A DNA stretch of 64,000 bases. Origin: JAJPKK01 sp963844635 (lineage in GTDB: Bacteria; Pseudomonadota; Alphaproteobacteria; Rhizobiales; Xanthobacteraceae). A program made the position numbers and the translations under genes. Shown here piece after piece: positions 25,549-34,909 of this stretch (position 1 is the first letter of the stretch; every line of letters begins with the position of its first letter). The notes below the pieces were generated by a model. It had not been told where the DNA came from and searched no databases. It was given only the letters and a program-made list of their open reading frames with translations. The stretch lies in contig CAWJPD010000005.1 in assembly GCA_963844635.1 (NCBI GenBank), positions 682,001 to 746,000 on the forward strand, in the 5' to 3' direction.

Positions 25549-27438
25549 ATGCGGGACGGCGACAAGGTGAACATTCTGCTGGTCGACGACCAGCCGGCGA
25601 AACTGCTCAGCTACGAGGTGATCCTTCGCGACATCGATGAAAACCTGATCAAGGCATCCTCCGGCCGCGAGGCGCTTGAGCATTTGCTCAAGTCCGAAGT
25701 CAGCGTCGTGCTGATGGACGTGTGCATGCCCGAGCTGGACGGCTTTCAGCTTGCGGCCATGATTCGCGAGCATCCGCGGTTCCGCAGCACCGCCATCATC
25801 TTCATCTCGGCAATCCACCTCACTGATGTGGATCGCTTGCGCGGCTACGAGATGGGGGCGGTCGACTACGTTCCCATCCCGGTCGTGCCCGAGGTGCTGC
25901 GGGCGAAGGTGAAGATTTTCGTCGAATTGTACCGCAAGTCACGGCAGCTCGAACAGCTCAATGCCGAGCTGGAAAAGCGGGTGGCGGAGCGCACCACGGA
26001 GCTCGAGCAATCCAACCGACGCCTGAAGGAAAGCGAGGCGCGCCACAACCTCGCCCTTGCCGCCGGCAGGATGGGATCGTGGGACTGGGATCTCGTGCGC
26101 GGCGATTGCGTGTGGGACCATGGGCAGAGGCAGATTTTTGGTGTCGACCGCGCGCCTTTCGAGGTGACGCTGGAGAATTTGCGGCGCCTGATCCACCGCG
26201 AGGACTGGAAGCTGCTAAGCCGGACGCTGAGTCAAGCGCGTCGCGAGCTCGGATCATACCAGTTCGAGTTTCGCATCTGTTACCCTGATGGGAGTCTGCG
26301 GTGGTGCCTCGGCACGGCCGCGAGTTCGGAAGGTCCGAATGGGATAGCGCGGATCAGCGGCGTCACCATCGACATCACCGATCGCAAGGAGGCTGAGGAA
26401 CGGCAATCGCTCCTGGCCCGCGAAGTCGATCATCGCGCAAAGAACGCGCTGGCGATCGTTCATGCGATCGTGTGTCTGACCCGGGCCGACAATATCAAGC
26501 AATATGTCGCGGCGGTCGAGGGCCGTATCCAGGCGCTGGCCCGCGCACACAGCCTGCTTGCCGAATCGCGGTGGGTCGGCGCCAACATCAATCAGATCGT
26601 CCAGGACGAGCTTGCGCCTTATCGCAATTCGAAGTTCGATCGCGTCGCCATTGCCGGCCGCGACCTGTCGCTCAACTCGTCGACAGCCCAAGGCTTGGCG
26701 CTGGCGCTGCATGAACTCGCGACCAATGCTGCGAAATACGGCTCGCTATCAACTCCCGCCGGCGGCGTCCAGGTGGTCTGGGAGCTGACGGGCGGAACGC
26801 TGGAGCTGCGCTGGTCCGAACATGGCGGGCCGCCGGTCAGCCATTCCGGTACAGGTGGCTTCGGCATTCGCGTCATCACCGCGAGCGTCGAGAGCCAGTT
26901 GGGCGGCAAGGTCAAGCTGGACTGGCGCCGCGACGGGCTGCGTTGCGTCATCTCGATCCCTCACCAGCTGCGGCTGGAATTTCCGGATGCGTCGCAGGCC
27001 CCGGCTCCGATCGCGGCGACCGGCCGCGAGCTTGGCACCGCAAGCGGCAGGCGCAAGCGCATCTTGGTGGTCGAGGACGAAAGCCTGATCGCCATGATGA
27101 TCGTGCAATCGCTGGGCGAATTAGGCCTCGAAGCCATCGGCCCCTTCGGCAAGGTTGCCGAAGCGATCAGCGCGCTCGAGCGCGAGCAGATTGATGGAGC
27201 CATTCTTGACATCAATCTCGCCGGCGAAATGGTCTATCCGATCGCCCGGTTGCTGCAAGCTCGCGAGGTGCCTTTCGTGTTCATGACCGGCTACGGCTCG
27301 GATACCGTCGCTTCACCGTTCCCGGACGTCCAGGTGTTCAAAAAGCCGATCGCCCGCGAACTCTTGCAAGAGCTGTTCTCGCGCCCACCCGTCGCACCAA
27401 GCGAGATGGCGCGCACCCCGGTCGGCGCTGTCGGCTAG
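25549..27438 (+). CDS. REC-PAS-HWE histidine kinase-REC signalling protein
   Basis: 629 residues from ATG 25549. The N-terminal receiver (1-125) has the acidic pair VDDQ and acceptor Asp in LMDVCMPELDG. The usual Lys of the KP motif is replaced, the sequence reading DYVPIPVVPE, so phospho-signalling may be altered. A coiled coil (130-165) and PAS domain (165-285) follow. The HWE kinase domain has EVDHRAKNALAIVHAI, HELATNAAKYGSLS and LRWSEHGGPP. A C-terminal receiver (about 505-610) has LDINLAGEM and FKKPI. It begins 13 bases after the poly-HAMP kinase, which suggests co-transcription and phosphoryl exchange between the two. Cytoplasmic. Confidence 0.93.
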   Translation: MRDGDKVNILLVDDQPAKLLSYEVILRDIDENLIKASSGREALEHLLKSEVSVVLMDVCMPELDGFQLAAMIREHPRFRSTAIIFISAIHLTDVDRLRGYEMGAVDYVPIPVVPEVLRAKVKIFVELYRKSRQLEQLNAELEKRVAERTTELEQSNRRLKESEARHNLALAAGRMGSWDWDLVRGDCVWDHGQRQIFGVDRAPFEVTLENLRRLIHREDWKLLSRTLSQARRELGSYQFEFRICYPDGSLRWCLGTAASSEGPNGIARISGVTIDITDRKEAEERQSLLAREVDHRAKNALAIVHAIVCLTRADNIKQYVAAVEGRIQALARAHSLLAESRWVGANINQIVQDELAPYRNSKFDRVAIAGRDLSLNSSTAQGLALALHELATNAAKYGSLSTPAGGVQVVWELTGGTLELRWSEHGGPPVSHSGTGGFGIRVITASVESQLGGKVKLDWRRDGLRCVISIPHQLRLEFPDASQAPAPIAATGRELGTASGRRKRILVVEDESLIAMMIVQSLGELGLEAIGPFGKVAEAISALEREQIDGAILDINLAGEMVYPIARLLQAREVPFVFMTGYGSDTVASPFPDVQVFKKPIARELLQELFSRPPVAPSEMARTPVGAVG

Positions 27439-27590
27439 CGCATGATCCCGTAAAGTTGGAGGTTTTTCGAACAACGTCATGCGCGAAATCAACACGCATC
27501 CGTCGTCGAGCGCAGTCCGCGACGGGTGCGCAGAACATAACCGAGCGGGAGGCGATTCAACCTGAACGCATCCCGCTCTGACCGAGAGGG
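27438..27590. repeat. Interspersed repeat family A, copy A4, inverted, long form
   Basis: Starts GCGCATGATCCCGTAAAGTT at the stop codon of the REC-HWE-REC gene and ends CCTGAACGCATCCCGCTC. It includes an extra middle block, ACGCATCCGTCGTCGAGCGC then AGTCCGCGACGGGTGCG, also present in copy A7 at 49999. Confidence 0.8.
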
Positions 27591-27702
27591 GCCGCGCGAC
27601 ACCGTTCGATCCCAAAATTACGCGTTTTCACTTCGGCTGCTTTGTCGGCGACCCGTGGGGTCTCGGACCGGTGACACAGCACGGCGGAAAAAAAATTCCA
27701 CC

Positions 27703-27722
27703 GGTTCCCAATGCTGGGAACC
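27703..27722. promoter_or_regulatory. Perfect inverted repeat upstream of the rhodopsin-transducer homologue
   Basis: GGTTCCCA, ATGC, TGGGAACC, 68-87 bases before ATG 27790. A run of eight A lies just to the left, so on the minus strand it could act as a terminator. On the plus strand it could be a dimer-binding operator. Both are inferences. Confidence 0.45.
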
Positions 27723-27789
27723 CAGGCGCCGGCGCGGCATTGAAGCAAGGCTGGGCGTAGCGCGGCCGGTGTGCCGCCAGGGTCTGCAC

Positions 27790-28164
27790 ATGGAAACAAT
27801 CGGGCGACGCCGTTGGGCCATCGCGGAAGGTTATATTCCCTCTGAGAGCGCGTTCTCCGATCGCACCCTCATCTCGCACGAGACTGCCTGCATCCTCAAT
27901 CCGGGCGACCAGGACGCGCACGTCGCCATTACCGTGTTCTTTGCCGATCGCGAGCCGGTCGGTCCGTACCGCGTCACCATAGCGCCGCGACGAACCTTGC
28001 ACCTGCGTTTCAACGATCTCGATGACCCCCAGCCGGTTCCCCGCGATACCGATTATGCCTCCGTGTTCGAATCCGACGCGCCGATCGTGGTGCAGCATAC
28101 GCGGCTGGATTCACGTCGCGCCGAGCTCGCGCTGTTATCAACGGTCGCCTATGCTGAGAGTTGA
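27790..28164 (+). CDS. Sensory rhodopsin transducer family protein (ASRT-like)
   Basis: 124 residues. Strong match by eye to the Anabaena sensory rhodopsin transducer: GRRRWAIAEGYIPSES, SHETACILNPGDQDAHV, FFADREPVGPYRVT, LRFNDLDDPQPVPRDTDYAS and APIVVQHTRLDSR. In Anabaena this soluble beta-sandwich tetramer binds a microbial rhodopsin and DNA. Homologues in bacteria without rhodopsin have been suggested to bind sugars. No rhodopsin gene is in the window. The next gene, otsB, begins 30 bases downstream, pointing to a link with sugar or trehalose metabolism. ATG 27790 is the only start consistent with the family N-terminus. Confidence 0.92.
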   Translation: METIGRRRWAIAEGYIPSESAFSDRTLISHETACILNPGDQDAHVAITVFFADREPVGPYRVTIAPRRTLHLRFNDLDDPQPVPRDTDYASVFESDAPIVVQHTRLDSRRAELALLSTVAYAES

Positions 28165-28194
28165 TCGCCAGATGCTCTGCCGGAACTCTGAACG

Positions 28195-29016
28195 ATGGTG
28201 TTCGCGGCTTCAAATGAAACGATGATGCCGATCGACGTGACTTGTCGCAGGTCACAGCATTTGCCGCTATGGCCGAACTCCGGCGATCTCGATGCGGCAG
28301 CCCTGCTTTTCGATATTGACGGTACCCTCCTCGATATTGCGCCCACGCCGTCGGGCGTCTCGGTACCTCCATCCTTGCGCGATTGTCTTCACGAGCTCCA
28401 TGGCCGAACCGACGGGGCGTTGGCCCTGGTCAGCGGACGCCAGATCGGAAACATCGATCACCTGTTTGCCCCGCTGCGGCTGCCCGCCATTGGTGGTCAT
28501 GGCGCCGAAATGCGCGTTGCGGGGAACCAACCCCATACCCGTTGCGGGGACTCGATCGGAGAGGCGGTTCGCGCAGAGGTCAACGGGATGCTGGTCGATA
28601 AGCTCGGCATCATTACCGAAGACAAGGGATCGTCGCTCGCGATCCATTATCGATTAGCCCCCACGAGCGGACCTGAGCTGAAAGCAGAAATAGCCAAAAT
28701 CCTCGACCGTCATGCGGCGGCTCGGCTTGAGGCGCTTTACGGAAAGGCCGTGATCGAAATCAAACCGCGCAGTTTCGACAAAGGCACCGCCGTTGTGGAA
28801 TTGATGAAAATTGCGCCCTTTGCGAACCGTCGCCCCTTTTTTGTAGGCGACGACACAACCGACCAAGCGGTGTTCGCGGTTTTGCCTATGCTTGGTGGTC
28901 GCGGCTTCTCGGTCGAGCGCCGCCTCGACGGGGCGAACGGCGTGTTTGCCTCCCCGTGTGAAGTGCGCTTTTGGCTTGAGCGACTGTGCGGGCGAGTCGA
29001 AGTGAATTCGCCTTGA
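28195..29016 (+). CDS. otsB: Trehalose-6-phosphate phosphatase
   Basis: 273 residues, HAD superfamily. Motif I is ALLFDIDGTLLDI (about residues 34-46; nucleophile Asp in DID). Motif II is VSGR. The phosphate-binding Lys is in RSFDKGTAV and motif IV is FVGDDTTDQAVF. The cap segment and VGGHGAE-like GGHGAEMR fit trehalose-phosphatase. It converts trehalose-6-phosphate to trehalose in the cytoplasm. otsA follows 402 bases later on the same strand and the transducer homologue precedes it by 30 bases. The first 30 residues before the HAD motif are not conserved, so ATG 28222 or 28225 could be the real start. Confidence 0.93.
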   Translation: MVFAASNETMMPIDVTCRRSQHLPLWPNSGDLDAAALLFDIDGTLLDIAPTPSGVSVPPSLRDCLHELHGRTDGALALVSGRQIGNIDHLFAPLRLPAIGGHGAEMRVAGNQPHTRCGDSIGEAVRAEVNGMLVDKLGIITEDKGSSLAIHYRLAPTSGPELKAEIAKILDRHAAARLEALYGKAVIEIKPRSFDKGTAVVELMKIAPFANRRPFFVGDDTTDQAVFAVLPMLGGRGFSVERRLDGANGVFASPCEVRFWLERLCGRVEVNSP

Positions 29017-29418
29017 AAAAAGCTCGTTTCTTTCGCTCGCGGCAGGGCGCCACCGCCGCTTGTGCAGGATTGGGACAGTTTCCGTGCTCCCGGGCGGCTT
29101 GCCGGAGACCGGCGGACGATCGATACGTGAACTTTTGCACCGCGAACACGTTATGCGCTACACGGGACCACGGCGATTTCGGCCAACTGAAATCGGCGTT
29201 ATATTCTGCCGGTTTCGCTGGTCGAGGCGTGGTTCAATCAGGCTCCGCAGGCGGCTTGCAATGTTCATTGATTTCCTGAGGAACGCTAACCGCTGCAGGC
29301 CGCCGGCGGAGTTTATATGGCTGCATAACAGGATGTTGGCCGGCGGTCCGCAGACGGATACGAGTATCAGTCCGCTCTCGACGGCGATGTGCCTGTCGCC
29401 GCGGTGGGAGAATCGCCC
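29017..29418. other. Gap between otsB and otsA
   Basis: 402 bases. No convincing gene on either strand, and no clear terminator or repeat. The length suggests that otsA has its own promoter. Confidence 0.45.
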
Positions 29419-30933
29419 GTGGCTCGATTGATCGTCGTTTCCAACCGGGTCTCGGTGCCGACCGGCGACGGCGCCAAGCGGGCCGGCGGCCTTGAAGTCG
29501 CATTGCAGCCGGCTCTTGAGCGAAGCGGCGGTGTTTGGCTCGGCTGGAGCGGCAGGGTCACCCCCGCAGAACAACTCATCACCCGCACGATTACCCACAA
29601 AAACGTCGAGTACGTGACTACCGACCTGTCAACGGACGACTATCAGGAATATTACAATGGTTTCGCCAATCGCGTCCTGTGGCCGATCCTGCATTACCGG
29701 CTCGATCTCGCCGAGTTCGCACGACGTGACCTCAGTGGCTATATTCGCGTCAACAATCATTTCGCCAATGAGATCGACAAGATCCTGGAGGACGATGACC
29801 TTGTCTGGGTGCACGACTATCATCTGATCCCGATTGCCGATGCACTGCGTCGGCGCGGTCGTGCCAATCGAATTGGCTTTTTCCTCCATGTGCCGTTTCC
29901 GTCCCCCGAAGTCATGGCGGCAATGCCCAATCACGAGCAGCTGATGCCGCAATTGCTGCAATATGATGTGGTCGGTTTCCAGACAGAAAACGACTCCGGC
30001 AATTTCGCCCGCTACCTGATCACACAGACGAACGGCTTGCGCGACAAGTTGCGTGTGTTCGAGACGTCCGGACGCAATATTACCTTCAGCATGGACGGCC
30101 AGCAAACAAGGGTGGGTGTCTTCCCCGTGGGTATCGAGCCTCGCGCCTTCCAGCGCCTCGCGCGCCGCAACGGGCGCTCGCAGCTCGTCAAGGAATTGGC
30201 CGCGAGTCTTGGCAGACGCGCCCTGATCATCGGAGTGGATCGGCTCGATTACTCAAAGGGCCTGATCCAGAGAATGGATGCGTTCGACACGTTCCTCGCC
30301 AATCACGAGGAATGGGTCGGAAACGTGACCTATCTCCAGATCACGCCGAAGAACCGTTCGGAAATCCCGGAATATCGCGAGCTGGAGCAGATGACCGGGG
30401 CGGCGGCGGGCCGCATCAACGGAAAATACGGCGAGGTTGCGTGGACCCCGATCCGCTACGTCAACCGCGTCTACAGCCGTTCGGTACTTGCCGGCCTTTA
30501 TCGAACCGCGCGCGTCGGACTTGTCACGCCCTTGCGCGACGGCATGAACCTGGTTGCGAAGGAATATGTTGCTTCGCAAGATTCCGACGATCCGGGTGTG
30601 TTGATCTTGTCACGCTTTGCCGGCGCTGCCATCGGCTTGCGCCGCGCGTTGCTGGTCAACCCGTATGATCCCGAATTGGTTGCCAGCGCCATGGCTCAAG
30701 CGCTGAGCATGCCGCTGGAGGAGCGGCGCAGCCGTCATCAGGATCTTCTCGCTGAAGTTTGCGGCAATAACATCGACAAGTGGCAGCGTGACTTCCTTTC
30801 CGGGCTTCGGGGCGACACCGAGCCGATGGAGGAGTCCGACCCGTCTCTTGCGCTGCCGCCTTTGCGATCGGGGCGGCCGCGAGGGCCCCGCGCGAAACTG
30901 CCCGCAATCGGCAAGCTTCGCGCCGCGTCCTGA
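29419..30933 (+). CDS. otsA: Alpha,alpha-trehalose-phosphate synthase (UDP-forming)
   Basis: 504 residues from GTG 29419, chosen because VARLIVVSNRVSVPTGDG matches the family N-terminus and GTGGGAG lies just upstream; GTG 29389 is an in-frame alternative. GT20 hallmarks are GGLEVALQPAL, WLGWSG, LVWVHDYHLIPI, IGFFLHVPFPSPE, GVDRLDYSKGL and PLRDGMNLVAKEY. It transfers glucose from UDP-glucose to glucose-6-phosphate. With otsB it forms the OtsAB route used for osmotic and desiccation tolerance. The basic tail (RSGRPRGPRAKLP) is not part of the catalytic core. Confidence 0.95.
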   Translation: MARLIVVSNRVSVPTGDGAKRAGGLEVALQPALERSGGVWLGWSGRVTPAEQLITRTITHKNVEYVTTDLSTDDYQEYYNGFANRVLWPILHYRLDLAEFARRDLSGYIRVNNHFANEIDKILEDDDLVWVHDYHLIPIADALRRRGRANRIGFFLHVPFPSPEVMAAMPNHEQLMPQLLQYDVVGFQTENDSGNFARYLITQTNGLRDKLRVFETSGRNITFSMDGQQTRVGVFPVGIEPRAFQRLARRNGRSQLVKELAASLGRRALIIGVDRLDYSKGLIQRMDAFDTFLANHEEWVGNVTYLQITPKNRSEIPEYRELEQMTGAAAGRINGKYGEVAWTPIRYVNRVYSRSVLAGLYRTARVGLVTPLRDGMNLVAKEYVASQDSDDPGVLILSRFAGAAIGLRRALLVNPYDPELVASAMAQALSMPLEERRSRHQDLLAEVCGNNIDKWQRDFLSGLRGDTEPMEESDPSLALPPLRSGRPRGPRAKLPAIGKLRAAS

Positions 30934-30961
30934 GCACTGCTCTTTTCATTGCGCGCAAAGA

Positions 30962-32376
30962 TTATCCGGCACCTTTGAGCGCCGGCCGCAAAGGCCGGTC
31001 ACAGGCCCAGATGACCGCGGCGGCCACAAACGCGACGGCGGCGATCATCAGGAAAAAGTCTGGTTTTGCCATCGACGACCAAAAGCTACCGAGGTAGCCG
31101 GCGAGGAAATTGCCGATGAAGCTCGTGCCGAGCCACATTCCCATCATCATGGCAACATGACGGGCCGGCGCCACCTTGGAGACGAGGGAGAGGCCGATCG
31201 GCGAAATGTAAAGTTCGGCCGCGGTAAGTACAACAAAGTACGCGAACAGCCATAACCAGCTGGCCTTGCCCTGCCCCACTTCAAACGCTGCGATCGCGAG
31301 GATCAGATACGATACGCCGCAGCCCGCACAGCCGATCGCCATCTTGATCACGGTGGCGGGCTGGTCCCCCGTCGCGCCTGGCGCGCCCAGAACGCGACCA
31401 GCATTGGAGTGAAGGCGAAAATCATGAACGGGTTGAACGCCTGAAACCAGGTGGTCGGGATTTCCGCGGTCCAGAACACCAGGTTGACGGTGCGATCGGT
31501 GTCGTTGTCGGCCCACAAGGCGATGGTGTTGCCCTGCTGTTCGTAGGTCGCCCAGAACAAACACGTCGGAAGGAAAAGAAGGAGCAGCGCCACGACGCCG
31601 CGCCATTCTTCCCGGCTCATGGGCACGGCGCGCGCCGTGTCACCGGCTTTCGCCTTCGCCACGAACAGCGGATCGGGCGGCAGGTGACGTGATCCCAACA
31701 TATAGACGGCAAGCGCGATGAGCATGCCGATGCCCGCTGCCGCAAACCCATAGTGCCAGCCGACGCGCTCACCCAGAGTGCCGCAAACCAGCGGCGCCAG
31801 AAATGCCCCGATATTGATGCCGACATAAAAGATCGAATAGGCGCGATCGCGGCGCGGGTCCCCAGGCTTATAAAGCTCGCCCACCTGCGTCGACATGTTG
31901 GGCTTGAAGGCGCCGTTGCCCAGGATCAAAGCTAGCAGCGCGAACAGCAACAGCGGCTCGAACGCCATCATGAAATGCCCCAGCGCCATCAGCAAGGCGC
32001 CGATGACCACTGTCCGCCGGTGACCCAGCACGCGGTCGGCAAGGAAGCCGCCGAACACCGGGGTCAAATAGACGAGACCGGTGTAGAAGCCGTAGATCTG
32101 CGAAGCAAACGGCTGAATGTCGAGCGGGCCGAAGATGCTTTCAAGGCCGTGGCGAAGCGAGGCAAGCCCGATCACCGAGGAGGCCACTTCGGGCTGCAGC
32201 ACATATTTGACCATATAGAGGACGAGCAGCGCTCGCATGCCGTAATAGGAAAAGCGCTCCCACATCTCGGTCGCGAACAGGAAGCCAAGGCCGCGCGGGT
32301 GCCCCAGAAACTCATCGCGCGCAGCGTCACTGCGTGGCCGGGCCGGGAGGTCCGGAATGGCGGCGACTTCACTCAT
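30962..32376 (-). CDS. Proton-dependent oligopeptide transporter (POT/PTR2 family), one frameshift
   Basis: ATG at 32376 opens a POT protein. The family signatures are FATEMWERFSYYGMRALLV, FGGFLADRVLGHRR and GNGAFKPNMSTQVGELY. The minus-strand run of five G at 31366-31370 appears to lack one G, which stops the frame after QARRG. With it restored the protein continues DQPATVIKMAIGCAGCG and ends RPLRPALKGAG at 30962. Repaired length is about 471 residues with 12-14 membrane helices, normal for the family. It imports di- and tripeptides with protons. It is convergent with otsA, with 28 bases between stops. Confidence 0.9.
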
Positions 32377-32491
32377 TGCATGCTCTGCTGTCGTGCTGGC
32401 CGTAAAAGTTTATAGACCACGGCGCTGAGAAAATCCCGAGCCCTGTCCCTCCAGGACATCGCAGACAAACTCGAGCGCAGAACTGTGCCGG

Positions 32492-33605
32492 TCACGCGGG
32501 GGCCGGCCCTGCACTTTGGTCAGGCCGATGAACGGCCATGCTCCCGATGCCGATGCGCTCCGGCTGATAGCCGCGGGCAAGGATCGCCTCCCACCAGGAG
32601 CGATGATCGAGGAACCAGCGCACCGTCTTTTCAAGAGCGGAGTTCGAAACCCTCCTCGGCGCGCCAACCTAGCTCGCCCTCGATCTTGCTTGGGTCGATC
32701 GCATATCTGCGGTCGTGACCCGGCCGATCCGCGACTTGCCGGATAAGGCGCCGGTGCGCTCCGACCGGCGTCGGCGCGAGATGGTCAAGAAGATCACAGA
32801 TCGCCTGAACGACCTCGATATTGGCGCGCTCGTTGCGGCCGCCGATATTGTAGGTCTCGCCGACTTGCCCATGGGCAAGCACGAGCGTCAGCGCGCGGGC
32901 ATGATCCTCGACATACAGCCAATCGCGGATGTTGCGCCCGTCGCCATAGACCGGCAGTTCCTGCCCGGTGAGGCCCTTGATGATCATGTGCGGTATCAGC
33001 TTTTCCGGAAACTGATAGGGGCCGAAATTGTTCGAGCAGTTGGTCACCAGCGCAGGAAGCCCATAGGTTCCATGCCACGCCCTGACCAAATGATCGGAAG
33101 CCGCCTTGCTGGCGGAGTACGGCGAATTCGGCGCGTAGGCCGAGCTCTCGGTAAACATCCCGGTGGCTCCGAGGGAGCCGTAAACCTCATCGGTCGAAAC
33201 GTGGTGGAAGCGAAAGCGCCCGCCGGTGACGCGATCGCGCCCCCGCCAGAACCGCAGCGCCTCCTGCAAAAGCGTGAAAGTGCCCACCACGTTCGTTTCG
33301 ATGAACGCCCCCGGTCCGTCGATCGAACGATCGACATGACTCTCGGCGGCAAGATTTATCACGCAACCAGGTTCGTATTTTTCAAAAAGTTGCCGCAGCG
33401 CCGGTCCGTCGCCGATGTCGACATGAGCGAAGCGATAGCGAGAATGCTGATCGGTCCCCGCAATCGAGGAGAGGCAGGCCGCATATGTGAGCTTGTCGAT
33501 ATTGACGACAAAAGCCTCGGTATCGGCGAGGAGATGGCGGATCACTGCGGAGCCGATGAAGCCGGCGCCCCCGGTCACGAAGATTGCGGTGTCCTTGAAG
33601 TGCAT
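32492..33605 (-). CDS. rfbB: dTDP-glucose 4,6-dehydratase, frameshift near the C-terminus
   Basis: ATG at 33605 gives MHFKDTAIFVTGGAGFIG, a Rossmann NAD-binding start. Also seen are NLAAESHVDRSI, HVSTDEVYG, the catalytic YSASKAASDHL and NNFGPYQFPEKLIP. An extra base near 32642 ends the frame at EEGFELRS. Removing it restores ESALEKTVRWFLDHRSWWEA and ILARGYQPERIG to a TGA at 32492. Repaired length is about 370 residues. It converts dTDP-glucose to dTDP-4-keto-6-deoxyglucose. It lies two bases after rfbA on the same strand; rfbC and rfbD are not in the window. Confidence 0.92.
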
Positions 33606-33607
33606 CG

Positions 33608-34498
33608 TCAACACTCGGCCCTTGACCCGGTGAGCGAGCGATGGATACTGATGAGATATTCCCCGTAGCTGCTTTTGTCGCAACGCGACGCCAGCCTGGC
33701 GAAATCATCGAGCGTGATATAGCCAAGCCGCAGCGCGATTTCTTCCGGACAAGAAATGCGCATGCCCTGCCGCTGCGATAAGATCTGCACGAAATGGCTC
33801 GCTTCAACGAGCGAGGCGTGGGTGCCGGTGTCGAGCCAGGCAAATCCGCGACCGAGCACCTCGACGATAAGGTCCCCCCGCAGAAGGTAGGCTTGGTTCA
33901 CATCGGTGATCTCCAGTTCGCCGCGCGGCGACGGTTTGAGCCCGTCGCGATTTCGCACCACGTCGTTATCGTAAAAATACAGGCCGGTAACGGCGATGTT
34001 CGATTTCGGCCGCTTCGGCTTCTCCTCGATCGAGATCGCCCGGCCTTGTCGATCGAGTTCAACGACACCGTACTGTTCAGGCGCGTTCACGACATAACCA
34101 AACAAGGTGGCCCCGCTTCGGCGCGCCGTCGCAGCGGCAAGCAGATCAGGCAATCCGTGACCATGAAAGATGTTGTCCCCCAGTACGAGAGCGACTGGGT
34201 CGGAGCCGATGAAATCCGCTCCGACGATGAAGGCATCGGCGATGCCGCGAGGCTGCTCCTGCGATTGATACGCAAGCCGCAGCCCGAGTTCGCTGCCGTC
34301 ACCGAGCAGCCGTTGAAACAGCGACTGGTCTGAAGGGGTCGTGATGATCAGTATGTCACGGATACCGGCAAACATAAGCGTCGTCAGCGGATAATAGATC
34401 ATTGGCTTGTCGAATACGGGCAGGAGTTGCTTGGAAACCACCATCGTAACCGGATAAAGACGGGTCGCCGAGCCGCCGGCGAGGATGATCCCCTTCAT
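33608..34498 (-). CDS. rfbA: Glucose-1-phosphate thymidylyltransferase
   Basis: 296 residues from ATG 34498, where MKGIILAGGSATRLYP matches the family start. Further motifs are VVSKQLLPVFDKPMIYYPL, LGDNIFHGHG, YGVVELDRQG, and the sugar-binding GRGFAWLDTGTHASL. It joins dTTP and glucose-1-phosphate to give dTDP-glucose, feeding RfbB directly downstream. The pair supplies nucleotide sugars for surface polysaccharide, which fits the glycosyltransferase at 35727. A GGAGAACAG-type ribosome site precedes the start on the minus strand. Confidence 0.95.
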   Translation of the reverse strand: MKGIILAGGSATRLYPVTMVVSKQLLPVFDKPMIYYPLTTLMFAGIRDILIITTPSDQSLFQRLLGDGSELGLRLAYQSQEQPRGIADAFIVGADFIGSDPVALVLGDNIFHGHGLPDLLAAATARRSGATLFGYVVNAPEQYGVVELDRQGRAISIEEKPKRPKSNIAVTGLYFYDNDVVRNRDGLKPSPRGELEITDVNQAYLLRGDLIVEVLGRGFAWLDTGTHASLVEASHFVQILSQRQGMRISCPEEIALRLGYITLDDFARLASRCDKSSYGEYLISIHRSLTGSRAEC

Positions 34499-34909
34499 CT
34501 GTTCTCCGTCAGTCGTTGGCAATATCGAGTCCAATGCATTGCGGCCGCTGATTTCGCATGGCGAATGCCCAGCCTTCAAACCGGGTTACATGCTGCGTAC
34601 CCACGATTTCTTCTTTTTATTGCCGATTCTCTTTTTGTGTATTCGCGTTAATGCGACCCGACAAGCGCCATCTGCGGCTCGACAAGGCTGCGAATACCGG
34701 CAGTCCACATCGGCGGCGGGTCCTGCTGTCGCGAGCGTTCACGATATTGTAAAAGGGGTCGGGAACGCAGACTGCAGGGAGTAATAATTGGCGGGTGACG
34801 GCATTTTTTGGTGGCCACCTTTTTGCGCTGCACTCGGGTGGCCCATGTCGGTTTCGTAATCGCTCTCACGGTACTTGCGCTCCAGCAACGTCTCGTCCAG
34901 CCGTCGTCC
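34499..34909. other. Divergent intergenic region with an AT-rich patch
   Basis: 411 bases between rfbA and the TSUP permease gene. Bases about 34600-34650 are T-rich (TTCTTCTTTTTATTGC, CTCTTTTTGTG), unlike the GC-rich surroundings, and probably hold promoter or regulator sites. No gene is supported. Confidence 0.45.
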
